Source of the DNA: Undibacterium sp. KW1
Lineage (GTDB): Bacteria > Pseudomonadota > Gammaproteobacteria > Burkholderiales > Burkholderiaceae_D
Direction: 5' to 3'
Assembly (NCBI RefSeq): GCF_009937955.1
Contig: NZ_AP018439.1
Coordinates: 806,001-870,000 of the forward strand
Length of the DNA stretch: 64,000 nt
The position numbers and the translations under genes were made by a program. This document shows, piece after piece, positions 17,962-29,270 of this stretch. The notes beneath the pieces are model-generated. The model ran no database searches. It was not told the origin of the DNA and saw nothing but the letters and a program-made list of their open reading frames with translations. Within the stretch, counting starts at the first letter, position 1. Each line of letters begins with the position of its first letter.

Positions 17962-18406
17962 GGATGAAATCCAAAAAAGATGATTGAAAGCAAGTAATTG
18001 CTAGTATTGAAATTGAATTGAATAAACGCGCAACTTTTCCTGGAATTTCGGCAGAAGATCAAAGATTACCGAAATGATCTCAAGCATTTGAATTGGCGAG
18101 AGTTTTCTTGAGAAAGAAATGGAGTGCGGTTTCACCGCCGGCTGTATTTGCCGATGACAGGTGTTCTGCAGTTTAAAGTTTGATCTTGGTGTTGTGTGAG
18201 TTCACTTGGCATATTGCTAAAAATGAGCTCGAAGTGGCTATACAATATGCGGCAATGGAAAAGATGCCAATGCGTCGATGTGAAATCAGTAATATGATGA
18301 AAAGGCTTTAGCGACTGCCAACATAGTCACGTCAGGCTCTGACTGCCATGCCAGTTGCCCCTATTCAAGTAAGCCCGACAAAATTAATATCACTCAGGAG
18401 AATGAG
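17962..18406. other. 445-bp intergenic region
   Basis: No convincing gene. It separates the divergent binding protein and dienelactone hydrolase, so both promoters should lie here. A ribosome site (CAGGAG) ends just before the right-hand start. No strong hairpin or repeat was seen. Confidence 0.5.
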
Positions 18407-19297
18407 ATGGTCCGTCAAACCTCAGATGATTTCAAGCCAGAAGTATTGCAACTGTTTGACCAGTATGTCCATGGACAAATCGACAGGCGCGGTTTTCTGC
18501 AGTCAGCCAGTAAGTTTGCCGTAGGTGCGGTAACAGCAGAGGTATTGCTCCAGCAGTTAAGTCCCAATTTTGCCCAAGCACAACAAGTGCCCAAGACGGA
18601 TGCGCGCATACAGGCGCGCTATGTTGAATATCCTTCGCCACAGGGTTATGGCACTTTGCGCGCGTATCTTGTCACGCCAACAGATGCGAAAGGCAAATTG
18701 CCTACGGTGCTGGTCGTGCATGAAAACCGTGGCCTGAACCCGCACATAGAAGACATCGCCCGCCGTCTGGCACTGGAAGGCTTTGTCGCCTTTGCGCCAG
18801 ATGCTTTGGCACCCTTGGGCGGTTACCCCGGTGATGAAGAAAAAGCCCGCGAACTCTTCCCCAAACTTGATCAGACCAGGACACGTGCTGATTTTATAGA
18901 GGCCGCAGCTATCCTGAAAAAACTGCCAGAAGGGAATGGCAAGGTTGGTGTCGTTGGTTTTTGCTATGGCGGTAGTATTTCCAATTTCCTCGCGACCAGA
19001 ATTCCCGATCTTGCTGGTGCTGTCCCTTTCTATGGTGGACAACCAACAGAGGAGGATGCCGCAAAAATCAAAGCCCCTCTACTCATCCATTACGCCGGGG
19101 TCGATGAACGTGTCAATGCCGGATGGCCAAAGTATGAGACTGCACTGAATAAGGCTGGTGTCAAATACCAGGCTTTTGTTTATGCGGGTGCCCAGCATGG
19201 TTTTAATAATGACACAACGCCACGTTATGACCAGGCTGCTGCAACGCTGGCATGGCAGCGCACTCTTGATTTTCTTAAGACCAATTTAAGAGCCTGA
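18407..19297 (+). CDS. dienelactone hydrolase family protein, probable Tat export
   Basis: 296 residues. An RRGFLQSASKFAVGAVTA segment near residue 27 resembles a twin-arginine signal following a 26-residue leader, as in YghX-type hydrolases. The hydrolase domain shows the Cys nucleophile (GFCYGGSIS), a likely Asp in YAGVDERVNAG and His in GAQHGFNND. It would cleave a lactone or ester in the periplasm. The gene is single, facing the efflux operon tail-to-tail with a 4-bp gap. Confidence 0.88.
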   Translation: MVRQTSDDFKPEVLQLFDQYVHGQIDRRGFLQSASKFAVGAVTAEVLLQQLSPNFAQAQQVPKTDARIQARYVEYPSPQGYGTLRAYLVTPTDAKGKLPTVLVVHENRGLNPHIEDIARRLALEGFVAFAPDALAPLGGYPGDEEKARELFPKLDQTRTRADFIEAAAILKKLPEGNGKVGVVGFCYGGSISNFLATRIPDLAGAVPFYGGQPTEEDAAKIKAPLLIHYAGVDERVNAGWPKYETALNKAGVKYQAFVYAGAQHGFNNDTTPRYDQAAATLAWQRTLDFLKTNLRA

Positions 19298-19301
19298 CGT
19301 A

Positions 19302-20759
19302 TCATTTTTGCCAGCGACCACCGATATTTTTCAACAAGATATTAGTAGCTGCAAGCTGGCGGTTGCGTATTGACAGCAAATTGGATTCGCTCGACAAGGC
19401 AGCATTCTGTGATGTGACTACATTCAGGTAACTGACGGTACCTGCCTTGTATTGTTCCTGCGTGATTTCAAGGTTGCGCTGGGCGGCTTGCAAGGCTTCT
19501 GTCTGCCATTGCAACTCTGCATCCAGCTGTCCCAGCACGACCAGATTGTCTTCCACTTCCTGCAATGAAGTCAGTACCGTCTGGCGATAAGTGGAGGCGG
19601 CGATATCTGCTGTTGCGCGAGCCTGGTCACTGGCCAACTGACGTGCACCGCCATCAAAAACAGACAGCAATAGCGAAGGCCCCAGCGACCAGACCAGGTT
19701 AGGCGCATCGATTAATTTACTCAGGGAAGAACTGCGGTAACCCGCATTGGCCGACAAGCTGATGTCAGGGAAGAAAGCTGCATCCTTGATGCCTATCTGG
19801 GCATAAGCCGCTACCAGCTTGCGTTCAGCCGCAGCGATATCTGGTCGGCGTTCCAGCAAGGTTGCCGGGATCAGCACTGGCACGGCTGGCGCTGCTGGCA
19901 AGGTAGCCGTATTGTTGATATTCAGGGCTGCCGGCGTTACGCCCAGCAGCACGGCAATCGCATGTTCGAGTTGCGCTCTTTGTGCCACGGCGTCTTTCAA
20001 TTGCACCTGGCCGGTCGTCACTTGTATTTTGGCTTGCAAGACATCGCTTTGCCCAGCGACACCGGCCTTGTACCTGGCCTCGGTCAATTCCAGGCTGCGT
20101 TGATTGGAGGCTGTGGTTCTTTGCAATATGGCTTGCTGGGCCTCGGCCACGCGCATGGCAAAATAGGTTTGTGCGAGTGTCGCCTGGGCAGACAGGCGTG
20201 CAGCATCATAGTCATCACGGCTGGCTTGCAGGCTGGCGTTTGCCACGTCGGTGGCTTTCGACAACCTGCCCCATAAATCAATTTCCCACGAAGTATCGAC
20301 GGCCAGTGAATAACTATTGCTGGTAGTGCGGCCATTCTGGCCTGAACCAGGGTTGCCACTGCGCGTGCCGCCCGCATTCAGTGATACCGTTGGCCACAAT
20401 GCAGACTGACTGGCTTTGAATACCGCCTTGGCGTTGGCGATCTGGGCGGCGGCTGATTTCAGGTTCTCATTCCCCAGCAATAGCTTTTGTTGCAGTTCAT
20501 TGAGTACAGGATCATTGAACATTTCCCACCAGGATTCTGACACTACAGCGTCTGAACTGGCGCGTGTGGCTTGCGCTGATTTCCAGTAGCTGGCTTCCTT
20601 GAATTCTGCGGTCAGCGGGACAGTGGCCGGAGGTGGTGCCTTGGTCTGTGCGCAGGCAGATAATAACAGTACCAATGTCAGCACAGCCAAGCGAGGAACA
20701 GATGAGCTTGGAAAAGATACAGGACGCAAGTTAATATTTTTTTTCATAATCGCTCTCAT
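19302..20759 (-). CDS. outer-membrane efflux lipoprotein, NodT/OprM family
   Basis: 485 residues. The signal peptide ends in lipobox LLSAC, and the body is the duplicated TolC-type hairpin pattern ([18 protein letters not shown] near the middle; [15 protein letters not shown] in the second half). Its ATG overlaps the stop of the upstream RND gene (ATGA), supporting the 20759 start and translational coupling. It is the outer-membrane exit duct of this efflux system. Confidence 0.92.
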   Translation of the reverse strand: MRAIMKKNINLRPVSFPSSSVPRLAVLTLVLLLSACAQTKAPPPATVPLTAEFKEASYWKSAQATRASSDAVVSESWWEMFNDPVLNELQQKLLLGNENLKSAAAQIANAKAVFKASQSALWPTVSLNAGGTRSGNPGSGQNGRTTSNSYSLAVDTSWEIDLWGRLSKATDVANASLQASRDDYDAARLSAQATLAQTYFAMRVAEAQQAILQRTTASNQRSLELTEARYKAGVAGQSDVLQAKIQVTTGQVQLKDAVAQRAQLEHAIAVLLGVTPAALNINNTATLPAAPAVPVLIPATLLERRPDIAAAERKLVAAYAQIGIKDAAFFPDISLSANAGYRSSSLSKLIDAPNLVWSLGPSLLLSVFDGGARQLASDQARATADIAASTYRQTVLTSLQEVEDNLVVLGQLDAELQWQTEALQAAQRNLEITQEQYKAGTVSYLNVVTSQNAALSSESNLLSIRNRQLAATNILLKNIGGRWQK

Positions 20760-23700
20760 GCAGTATCCAAAGCGCCAGCGCTCGCTACTGCTTTTACTGG
20801 TTTTTTCTTGCGACGTAATCTGTCCATGCAGACAAACACGACAGGCGTGGTATACAAAGTCAGCAACTGGCTTAACAACAGGCCGCCGACAATGGCTATG
20901 CCCAGCGGTTGGCGCAACTCAGCACCATCACCTGTGCCCAGTGCCAGTGGCACGGCACCAAAGATGGCTGCCAGGGTAGTCATCAGGATAGGGCGCAGGC
21001 GCAGCAGGCTGGCGCGGTAAATTGCCGCACCGGCAGTCACGCTGCTGCCACGGCTGTTTGCCGCATGTTGTGCAGAAATCGCAAAATCGATCATCATGAT
21101 GGCATTCTTCTTGACGATGCCTATCAGCAGTACCACACCGATCAGGGCGATGATGGAAAAATCAGTCTTGAACAACATCAGCGCCAGCAAGGCACCGATG
21201 CCTGCCGAGGGAAGAGTTGAGAGTATGGTCAGCGGATGGATCAGGCTTTCATACAGCATGCCCAGCACCAGGTAGATAGTGATAATGGCGGCCAGCACCA
21301 GTAGAGGCTGACTGCTCAAGGAGGACTGGAAAGCCTGCGCCGTACCCTGGAAGCTGCCATGCACGGATATCGGTACCCCCAGTTTGGCGATGGTGTCATT
21401 GATCGCATCCACCGCCTGCGACAATGCGACATCCGGTGCCAGGTTGAAGCTGATGGTGCTGGCTGGTGAACCGCTCTGGTGATTGACAGCCAGAGGTGTA
21501 TTGGTGGTCTCTACCTTTGCCACGCTGGCCAGGGGTATGCGCACACCTTTGGAGGTAGTGACATACAGGCTCTTCAAACTCTCGGGGCTTTGCAGATAAG
21601 CAGGTGCCAGTTCCATCACCACGCGGTATTGATTCAGCGGGTTATAGATGACACCTATCTGGCGCTGCCCAAAGGCATCGTTGAGTGTGCTGTCGATGGC
21701 GCTGACGGTCAAACCCAGCCTGGCTACTGCATCGCGGTCTATCACCAGTGAAGTTTGTATGCCCTTGTCTTGCTGGTCGCTGTTCAGATCAGCCAGTTCA
21801 GGCAGTTGCGACAAGGCCTTGCGTATGCGTGGTTCCCAGGTGCGCAGGTCGGTCAGGTCATCTGCCTGCAAGGCATATTGCCAGGCGGCGTTACTTTGCC
21901 GGCCACCAATGCGTATATCCTGTACCGGCGACAAAAACAGATTGGCCCCCGGCAAATGGGCGAGCTTGCCGCGCAGGCGGTTGATGACCTGGTCCACACT
22001 CTCTTCACGCTCAGTCCTGGGCTTGAGTGAGATAAACATGTTCGCGCTATTGCGCTGGCCACCACCGGTAAAGCCTGTCGCATTGGCCACCGCAGGGTCG
22101 GCCAGCACAATTTTGCTGAAGGCATTGAGTTTCTCTTGCATTGAGGTGAAAGAGCTGGCCTGGTCAGCCTGTACGCCACCCATCATCAAGCCTGTATCCT
22201 GTTGCGGGAAAAATCCTTTGGAGATGGTGATGTACAGCGACACATTCAGGGCAATCACGCCAGCCAGTACAAGCAAGGTCAAGGGCTGATGCCGCAAGGT
22301 CCAGCGCAGGCTGCGGCGGTAACCACGCATCAGGCCACGCTGGAAGCGGGAAAGTGCGCGTGAGAATTTACCCGGTGCCTTGGTTTTTTCCACAGGCCGC
22401 AACAGGGCCGCTGCCATCATGGGCGTGGTGGTCAGAGATACCAGCATGGATACCAGGATGGAGACCGACAACACCACCGCAAACTCACGGAACAAGCGCC
22501 CGACTATGCCACCCATCGCCAGGATGGGGATGAAGGCGGCAATCAATGACAGGCTGATGGAGACGACTGTAAAGCCAATTTCGCGCGCACCCTGCAAAGC
22601 CGCTTCCATCGGTGTCTTGCCGCGTTCTATATGCCGCGAAATATTTTCCAGCACGACGATCGCATCATCCACTACAAAACCGGTTGCCACCGTCATGGCC
22701 ATGAGCGAGAGATTGTCTATGCTGTAACCGAGCAAATACATGACGCCGAAAGTGCCAGCCAGTGAAACCGGCACCGCCACCGCAGGCAACAAGGCAGCAC
22801 GGAAATTGCGTAAGAACGCGAACACCACGACGATGACCAGGCCAAAGGCAATCGCCAGTGTACGCTGCACTTCAGTGATGGACGCGCGTATGGTTGGCGT
22901 CCTGTCCATGACGACATTCACATCAATGGCCGGTGCGATGGAAGCGCGCAATTGCGGCAGCAAGGCGCGGATGGTATCGACAGTCTTGATGATGTTGGCA
23001 CCAGGTGCCTTGTTCAGTATCAGCAGGATCGCTGGTGTACCGTTCGCCATGCCGTAATTGCGCACGTCCTGTACGCTATCGACCACTTCAGCGACGTCGC
23101 GCAGGCGCAGTGCCGCACCATTGGCATAGCTGATGATCAGCGGTGCATATTGCTCAGCTTTATAAGACTGATCATTGGCGCTGAGCTGCCAGTAATGCTG
23201 CTGGTCTTCGACCGAACCCTTGGGGCGGTTGGCATTGCTGGCTACCACCGTGGCGCGCACATTTTCCAGTGAAATACCATTCGCTGCCAGCTTGTTGGGA
23301 TCTACCTCTATGCGCACTGCTGGCAATGCACCGCCACCTATGGTGACCTGGCCTATGCCATCGACCTGGGACAGGCGCTGTGCCAGTACGGTAGAGGCGG
23401 CATCATACATCTGGCCGCGTGTCAGTGTCTTGGATGTCAATGCGATGATCATCACTGGCGCATCTGCAGGGTTGACTTTGCGGTAAGTCGGGTTACTGGG
23501 CATGCCGGACGGCAGCATGGCGCGCGCGGCATTGATGCCAGCCTGCACATCGCGTGCTGCGCCATCAATGTCCCGGCTCATGTCGAACTGCAGCGTAATG
23601 CGCGAACTTCCCAATGATGAAGAGGAGGTGATCTCATTTACCCCGGCAATGCTGCCAAGCGCACGTTCCAGCGGTGTCGCGACTGTGGCTGCCATGGTAT

Positions 23701-23869
23701 CCGGGCTGGCACCCGGCAGTGAGGCATTGACCGAGATGGTAGGAAACTCGACCTGCGGCAACGGCGCGATAGGCAGCAAAAAGTACGCGATGACACCCGC
23801 CAGCGCCACACCCAAGGTAATGAGTGCAGTGCCGACCGGGCGTTCTATGAAGGGGCGGGAAAGATTCAT
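20756..23869 (-). CDS. mdtC: RND efflux inner-membrane transporter, MdtC type
   Basis: About 1037 residues from the ATG at 23869 ([17 protein letters not shown]), 4 bp after the preceding gene's stop; a longer frame to 23947 would overlap that gene. Typical RND features are the N-terminal helix, two large periplasmic loops, and the transmembrane-4 charge motif [14 protein letters not shown]. It is the second of two different RND pumps in one operon, as in E. coli MdtBC, which form a heteromultimer. Confidence 0.92.
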   Translation of the reverse strand: MNLSRPFIERPVGTALITLGVALAGVIAYFLLPIAPLPQVEFPTISVNASLPGASPDTMAATVATPLERALGSIAGVNEITSSSSLGSSRITLQFDMSRDIDGAARDVQAGINAARAMLPSGMPSNPTYRKVNPADAPVMIIALTSKTLTRGQMYDAASTVLAQRLSQVDGIGQVTIGGGALPAVRIEVDPNKLAANGISLENVRATVVASNANRPKGSVEDQQHYWQLSANDQSYKAEQYAPLIISYANGAALRLRDVAEVVDSVQDVRNYGMANGTPAILLILNKAPGANIIKTVDTIRALLPQLRASIAPAIDVNVVMDRTPTIRASITEVQRTLAIAFGLVIVVVFAFLRNFRAALLPAVAVPVSLAGTFGVMYLLGYSIDNLSLMAMTVATGFVVDDAIVVLENISRHIERGKTPMEAALQGAREIGFTVVSISLSLIAAFIPILAMGGIVGRLFREFAVVLSVSILVSMLVSLTTTPMMAAALLRPVEKTKAPGKFSRALSRFQRGLMRGYRRSLRWTLRHQPLTLLVLAGVIALNVSLYITISKGFFPQQDTGLMMGGVQADQASSFTSMQEKLNAFSKIVLADPAVANATGFTGGGQRNSANMFISLKPRTEREESVDQVINRLRGKLAHLPGANLFLSPVQDIRIGGRQSNAAWQYALQADDLTDLRTWEPRIRKALSQLPELADLNSDQQDKGIQTSLVIDRDAVARLGLTVSAIDSTLNDAFGQRQIGVIYNPLNQYRVVMELAPAYLQSPESLKSLYVTTSKGVRIPLASVAKVETTNTPLAVNHQSGSPASTISFNLAPDVALSQAVDAINDTIAKLGVPISVHGSFQGTAQAFQSSLSSQPLLVLAAIITIYLVLGMLYESLIHPLTILSTLPSAGIGALLALMLFKTDFSIIALIGVVLLIGIVKKNAIMMIDFAISAQHAANSRGSSVTAGAAIYRASLLRLRPILMTTLAAIFGAVPLALGTGDGAELRQPLGIAIVGGLLLSQLLTLYTTPVVFVCMDRLRRKKKPVKAVASAGALDTA

Positions 23870-23873
23870 CTGC

Positions 23874-26800
23874 TCACGCCGCAGGTTCTGTTGCAGTTTC
23901 TGAATCTGGCTTGCGGGTAAACCTGCTGGCCAGCGCCGTGAAACCAAGATAAATCACTGGCGTTGTGAACAGCGTCAGCAACTGGCTGACGATCAGCCCA
24001 CCGACCATGACCACACCCAGAGGGTGACGCAATTCACTGCCCACGCCAGAACCCAGCATCAGTGGCAGCGCACCCAGCAAGGCTGCCATGGTCGTCATCA
24101 AAATAGGGCGGAAGCGCAGCAGGCAAGCCTTGTGGATGGCTTCGCGCGGGTTCAGGCCTTCTTCACGCTGTGCATACAGTGCAAAATCGATCATCATGAT
24201 GGCGTTCTTCTTGACGATACCGATCAGCAACACAATACCGATGATGGCGATGATACCCAGGTCCAGCCTGAATACCAGCAAGGCCAGCAAGGCTCCCAGG
24301 CCTGCCGAGGGCAAGGTCGAAAGTATGGTCAGTGGGTGTATATAGCTTTCATACAAAACACCCAGCACGATATACATGGTGACTATCGCAGCCAGTATCA
24401 GCAAGAGTGTGCTGGACAAGGATGCCTGGAAAGCCAGTGCAGCACCCTGGAAGCTGGTTTCCACGCTGATGGGCAAATGCAAGGCGGCTTCTTCTGCCTT
24501 TATCGCATTGACAGCATCACCCAGTGCCGCACCCTGGGCAAGGTTGAAGGAAATCGTCGCGGCAGGGAATTGCGCCGCATGGTTGACTGCCAGTGGTGCT
24601 ATCCTTTCCACCACTCTGGCGACAGAAGACAGCGGCACCTGTACGCCATTCGTACCCGGTACATACAGGTTATTCAGCGCATCCATACCCACTTTATATT
24701 GTGGTGCTACTTCGAGCACCACGCGGTACTGGTTACTTTGGGTAAAAATCGTCGAGATCAGGCGCTGGCCAAAGGCGTTGTAGAGCGAGTTGTCTATCGC
24801 TGCGACACTGACGCCAAAGCGGCCTGCGGCATCCCTGTCTATATCTACATAGGCTTGCAGGCCCAGCTCTTGCTGGTCACTGGCGACATCGGCCAGTTGC
24901 GGCAGCTTGCGCAAGCGTTCGAGCAGGGCAGAGGTAGCGCGTGACAGTTCAGCAATATCGGGTGAACTCAGCATGAACTGGTACTGCGTTTTGGCTATCC
25001 TGTCTTCTATGGTCAGGTCCTGCACTGCCTGCATATAGATGGCGATGCCCGGCACCTTGCGCGTCAGCTCAGTCAGGCGTCTGGCAATCTGGGTAGCAGA
25101 GATCACGCGTACATTCAGCGGTTTCAGCACGATCAGCATGCGGCCTGCATTCAGGGTGGCATTTGCGCCATCCACGCCGATGAAAGATGACACACTTTCC
25201 ACCGCCGGATCAGTCAGGATAACGCTGGCTAGCTCTTGCTGGTGTTCAGCCATGGCAGCGAATGAAGTAGATTGCGCTGCCTCGGTAATGGCCTGTATCT
25301 GACCGGTGTCCTGGACAGGAAAGAAACCCTTGGGGACAAAGATGTACAGCAAACCAGTCAGAGCCAGTGTCGCCACAAACACCAGCATGGTGGTTTTTTG
25401 CCTGTCCAATACCCACGTCAGCATGCGGCCATAGCCTGCAATGGTCTGGTCAAACATGCGGCCCACGGCACGCTTGACGGGGCCAAAGTCTTCTTCTTTT
25501 TCATGATGCAAAAGACGGGCGCACATCATGGGTGTCAGGGTCAGGGACACAAAGGCAGAAATCAATATCGAGACAGCCAGCGTAATCGCAAATTCATGAA
25601 ACAGGCGGCCCACCACGTCGCCCATGAACAGCAGTGGTATCAATACTGCAATCAGGGAAACGGTGAGAGAAATGATGGTGAAGCCGATTTGCTGCGATCC
25701 CTTCAAAGCTGCTGCCATCGGCGATTCGCCTTCTTCGACATAACGGGCGATGTTTTCTATCATGACAATCGCATCATCAACCACAAAGCCCGTTGATATG
25801 ACGAGCGCCATCAGCGTCAGGTTATTCAGGGAAAAACCTATCATGTACATGACACCAAACGTGCCTATCAGCGACAAGGGAACGGCAACACTGGGGATGA
25901 TGGTAGCTGGCACACTGCGCAAGAAAACGAAGATCACGAATACCACCAGGCCTATGGCCAGCAGCAATTCGATTTCCACATCATCGACAGAAGCGCGTAT
26001 GGTAGTGGTTCTGTCACTCAGTACCCGCACATCGACAGAGCCAGGCATGGCAGCCTGCAGACTGGGCAGCAAGGCCTTCACACGATCTACTGTCTGTATC
26101 ACATTCGCGCCAGGCTGGCGCTGTACATTGAGAATAACAGCCGGGGCCTTGTCTGCCCATGCTGCCAGGCGCATGTTCTCGGCATCATCGACCATCGTGG
26201 CAACATCACGCAGGCGTATGGGGTTGCCGTTCTTGTAGGCGAAGATCAGGTTGGCATATTCTGCCGCGCTTTTCATCTGATCATTCGCATCAATCGTCGA
26301 GGCGCGCAGCGGGCCATCAAAGCTGCCCTTGGCCTGGTTGACATTGGCGCTGCCTATGGCAGTGCGCAAATCATCCAGTGAGAGGCCAAGATTGGCCAGT
26401 GCTGTAGGGTTGGCCTGTATCCTGACAGCAGGCCTGCGCCCGCCCGCAATACTGACCAGGCCGACGCCACGCACTTGCGAGATTTTTTGTGCCAGACGGC
26501 TCTCGACCAGATCATGTATGCGTATCACTGGCAGCGTGGTCGATGAAACCGCGATCGTCAATACCGGCGCATCCGCAGGGTTGACCTTGCTATATACCGG
26601 TGGCATCGGCAAATCACTGGGCAACAGATTACTGCCTGCATTGATGGCGGCCTGCACTTCTTGCTCGGCAACGTCGAGCGACAAGCTCAACTCGAACCGC
26701 AGGGTGATCACAGAGGCACCACCAGAACTGGTCGATGACATTTGCGCCAGGCCCGGCATTTGTCCAAACTGGCGTTCCAGCGGTGCCGTGACCGACGAGG

Positions 26801-26987
26801 TCATGACATCCGGGCTGGCACCCGGATAAAGCGTGGTCACCTGTATAGTGGGGTAATCAACTTCCGGCAAGGCCGCGATAGGTAACAGGCGGTAAGCCAG
26901 CAAACCGGCCAGCAAAATCGCCAGCATCATCAGCGAAGTTGCGACCGGTCTTTCAATAAACAGACGTGAGGGGTTCAGGGTAGCCAT
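23874..26987 (-). CDS. mdtB: RND efflux inner-membrane transporter, MdtB type
   Basis: 1037 residues. Same architecture as the next gene: N-terminal [19 protein letters not shown], the [16 protein letters not shown] proton-relay helix and the C-terminal [15 protein letters not shown] segment. It starts 24 bp after the fusion-protein gene. The MdtB/MdtC pair exports bile-salt-like, novobiocin-like and other amphiphilic compounds in enterobacteria; the substrate here is unknown. Confidence 0.92.
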   Translation of the reverse strand: MATLNPSRLFIERPVATSLMMLAILLAGLLAYRLLPIAALPEVDYPTIQVTTLYPGASPDVMTSSVTAPLERQFGQMPGLAQMSSTSSGGASVITLRFELSLSLDVAEQEVQAAINAGSNLLPSDLPMPPVYSKVNPADAPVLTIAVSSTTLPVIRIHDLVESRLAQKISQVRGVGLVSIAGGRRPAVRIQANPTALANLGLSLDDLRTAIGSANVNQAKGSFDGPLRASTIDANDQMKSAAEYANLIFAYKNGNPIRLRDVATMVDDAENMRLAAWADKAPAVILNVQRQPGANVIQTVDRVKALLPSLQAAMPGSVDVRVLSDRTTTIRASVDDVEIELLLAIGLVVFVIFVFLRSVPATIIPSVAVPLSLIGTFGVMYMIGFSLNNLTLMALVISTGFVVDDAIVMIENIARYVEEGESPMAAALKGSQQIGFTIISLTVSLIAVLIPLLFMGDVVGRLFHEFAITLAVSILISAFVSLTLTPMMCARLLHHEKEEDFGPVKRAVGRMFDQTIAGYGRMLTWVLDRQKTTMLVFVATLALTGLLYIFVPKGFFPVQDTGQIQAITEAAQSTSFAAMAEHQQELASVILTDPAVESVSSFIGVDGANATLNAGRMLIVLKPLNVRVISATQIARRLTELTRKVPGIAIYMQAVQDLTIEDRIAKTQYQFMLSSPDIAELSRATSALLERLRKLPQLADVASDQQELGLQAYVDIDRDAAGRFGVSVAAIDNSLYNAFGQRLISTIFTQSNQYRVVLEVAPQYKVGMDALNNLYVPGTNGVQVPLSSVARVVERIAPLAVNHAAQFPAATISFNLAQGAALGDAVNAIKAEEAALHLPISVETSFQGAALAFQASLSSTLLLILAAIVTMYIVLGVLYESYIHPLTILSTLPSAGLGALLALLVFRLDLGIIAIIGIVLLIGIVKKNAIMMIDFALYAQREEGLNPREAIHKACLLRFRPILMTTMAALLGALPLMLGSGVGSELRHPLGVVMVGGLIVSQLLTLFTTPVIYLGFTALASRFTRKPDSETATEPAA

Positions 26988-27011
26988 GGTTTGATGATGA
27001 GCTGATCGCCC

Positions 27012-28364
27012 TTATTTCCTGATTTCTGCTGCGGAGGAAGGGGCGGGAGCTGATGCCGCTGCTGGCGCTGAAGCAGGTACCGGTGCCGACGCAGACCCGG
27101 AAGCAGAAGCGCCGCCTCCCTTGCGTCGTTTGCCACCACCGCCGCGAGGTTCATCACCGCCGCCAGGCCTGGCTGATGCCGCGATGACTTCCACCTTGCC
27201 GCCATCGCGCAAACGGTCTGCGCCATCGGTCACCAATTGGTCACCTGGCCTGAGTTCAGCCTTGACGGCCACCCAGTCACCATCGGTGGCCAGTGTAGTG
27301 ACAGGCTTCAACGTAACTACACCTCCTTCACCGACGACATACACAAAATTGCCTACCGTGCCGCGCTGTACCGAGGCAACGGGCACCGCCAGCGCATCTT
27401 TCATGGTATCGAGTTGCAGGCGTACATTCACAAACTGGTTGGGGAACAGACCATTGTCCTTGTTCGGGAACAGGGCCTTGACCTTGATTGTGCCTGTCGT
27501 CAAATCTATGCCGTTATCGGTATTGGCGACACTGCCTTCTGCCAGGATATTTTTTTGCTCCCTGTCCCATGCTTCTACCCGCAAAGGCACATCATTCTTC
27601 ATTTGCTGGCGTAATTTATCGAGGCGTACATCGGGTATCGCAAATACGATGGCAACCGGCTGGGTTTGCGTAATTGATACCAGGCCATTGGTGTCCGAGC
27701 TATGCACGATATTGCCGAGGTCAGCCTGTTTCAAGCCAGCCAGGCCAGAGATGGGGGCGATTACGCGGGTATAACTCAACTGCAGTTTGGCATTATCTAC
27801 TGAGGCCTGGTCAGACAGGATGGTTCCGTGCAGTTGCTGCACCAGCGCTTCTTGCGTATCCATTTGCTGCTTGGGGGCGGCCTGTTTTTCGACGAGCTCG
27901 CGATAGCGTTGCAAATCCAGTTCTGCATTTTTCAACTGCGCCTGGTCACGCGCCAGGGTACCCTGAGCCAGTGACAAGGCAATTTGAAAAGGCTTGGGAT
28001 CTATCTGTGCCAGCAACTGCCCGGCCTGCACAGGCTGGCCTTCCTTGAAATAAATCGCCTTGAGTTCGCCATCTGCCTTGGTGCGCACAACAGCGGTGTT
28101 GGCGGCAGCAATATTGCCTATCGCCGTGACGATGAGGCGTATGTCACGCTTTTGCGCAGGCACGACGGACACTGGCTGCACCCTGTTGCCTGCATCACGT
28201 CCACCGCCTCGCTTACCTGAATTTCCTGAGGGGGCATTGCTTGCATCTGCTGGTGAACTGGCATTTGTGCGGTGGTAATACCACCAGCCACCTGCCGCTA
28301 CTGCAATAAGGATCAATACGGCAACAGCCGTTTTCCAATTGACGATTCTTGATGTCATCTTCAT
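27012..28364 (-). CDS. mdtA: RND periplasmic adaptor (membrane fusion protein), MdtA type
   Basis: 450 residues from the ATG at 28364 (MKMTSRIVNWK), preceded by GAAGG; the frame is open further upstream but without a plausible start. One N-terminal membrane anchor, then lipoyl half-motifs (DGELKAIYFKEGQPV and SYTRVIAPISGLAGL) flanking an alpha-helical hairpin, then beta-barrel domains. The C-terminus is a long low-complexity tail of Gly/Arg/Lys followed by Ala/Pro/Ser, longer than usual. First gene of mdtA-mdtB-mdtC-outer membrane channel. Confidence 0.92.
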   Translation of the reverse strand: MKMTSRIVNWKTAVAVLILIAVAAGGWWYYHRTNASSPADASNAPSGNSGKRGGGRDAGNRVQPVSVVPAQKRDIRLIVTAIGNIAAANTAVVRTKADGELKAIYFKEGQPVQAGQLLAQIDPKPFQIALSLAQGTLARDQAQLKNAELDLQRYRELVEKQAAPKQQMDTQEALVQQLHGTILSDQASVDNAKLQLSYTRVIAPISGLAGLKQADLGNIVHSSDTNGLVSITQTQPVAIVFAIPDVRLDKLRQQMKNDVPLRVEAWDREQKNILAEGSVANTDNGIDLTTGTIKVKALFPNKDNGLFPNQFVNVRLQLDTMKDALAVPVASVQRGTVGNFVYVVGEGGVVTLKPVTTLATDGDWVAVKAELRPGDQLVTDGADRLRDGGKVEVIAASARPGGGDEPRGGGGKRRKGGGASASGSASAPVPASAPAAASAPAPSSAAEIRK

Positions 28365-28819
28365 GCCTTCACACTGTCGGTACTGAAACGAATAGCAAAT
28401 TAATTGGTATCCAGGTGTATCTTGCAGAGAATTTTTCGCGCCTGGTACTGATGAAAAAAGTGATAGCGCAGAACAGGTGTTTGCAGCAGGAGCAATATTG
28501 CAGGAACGGTGAGGCCATCTCAATAATTGCCTATACATACAGCAATGTCAACGATAGTCTGGCCTGGGGGATTCATACAGATGCACATGCAATCCCGCAA
28601 GAAACTGAACAGCGCGTCACCCGCAAATCTTGATCATTCTCTCAAGAAATAAGTTCTAGTTGAAACTATACTATCGGAAAACAGGGATTCAATTCAAGGC
28701 GGAATTCAATTCGTTACGAAACTGAGAGAATACGTTACTTGCGCGGGCATGCATTAGGTTAATAATATTTCGAGGTAGCAGGTAAGCGTTTGCTTATTAT
28801 CAGTTTTAAGGATGCATGC
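28365..28819. other. 455-bp intergenic region with divergent promoters
   Basis: The efflux operon and the small membrane protein gene diverge from here. Short open frames occur but none has a ribosome site or protein-like composition. The stretch is A/T-rich near 28640-28770 and probably holds both promoters. No adjacent two-component system is seen. Confidence 0.5.
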
Positions 28820-29188
28820 GTGGAAAACACGATATTTTCAGAATTGAAGTTTTGGCTCATGATGATAGCTTCGATAGTCATGCCTTTCGGCATTTACAGC
28901 TACCTCATATTGAAAAAAGCCATCTCAAAAAAAACTACCCTGATATTTGGATTTGCCCTGGTTGCCATTGCAGGCATGGATGTGTATTTTCTCAAGGTAC
29001 TCTCAGCTGCTGCAAAACTGTCGCCCTCACTGGCCGACGATACGATATTCGTTTCCGAGATTTCACTGGCGCTGTATCTCGTGCCTGCCATGTTTGGCGG
29101 CATTGGGGTCAATATCATTTCCCATGTGCTGATCCAGCATCTGGATGAGGCGAACCAGCGCTTCAAGAAAGAACATCCAGAATCATGA
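28820..29188 (+). CDS. small inner-membrane protein of unknown function
   Basis: 122 residues from the GTG at 28820, chosen because AAGGA lies 7 nt upstream. Three hydrophobic segments are visible (FWLMMIASIVMPFGIYSYLI, TLIFGFALVAIAGMDVYFL, ISLALYLVPAMFGGIGVNII), then a charged C-terminal tail. I do not recognise a family. It ends 82 bp before the convergent oleate hydratase gene. Confidence 0.65.
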   Translation: MENTIFSELKFWLMMIASIVMPFGIYSYLILKKAISKKTTLIFGFALVAIAGMDVYFLKVLSAAAKLSPSLADDTIFVSEISLALYLVPAMFGGIGVNIISHVLIQHLDEANQRFKKEHPES

Positions 29189-29270
29189 ACTTTTCGGCTG
29201 TTGAAGGATTTTTTTTCGATACAATACAGCCCCACGATGGGACTGCATTGTTATTGCGATTGACAGCTAC

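Noticed and set aside
24024..24944. 306-codon plus-strand open frame
   Set aside because: Antisense to mdtB, with no recognisable domain and very high Gln/His/Cys content.
28349..28633. 94-codon plus-strand open frame upstream of mdtA
   Set aside because: No ribosome site, low protein-like character, and it overlaps the mdtA start antisense; treated as intergenic.
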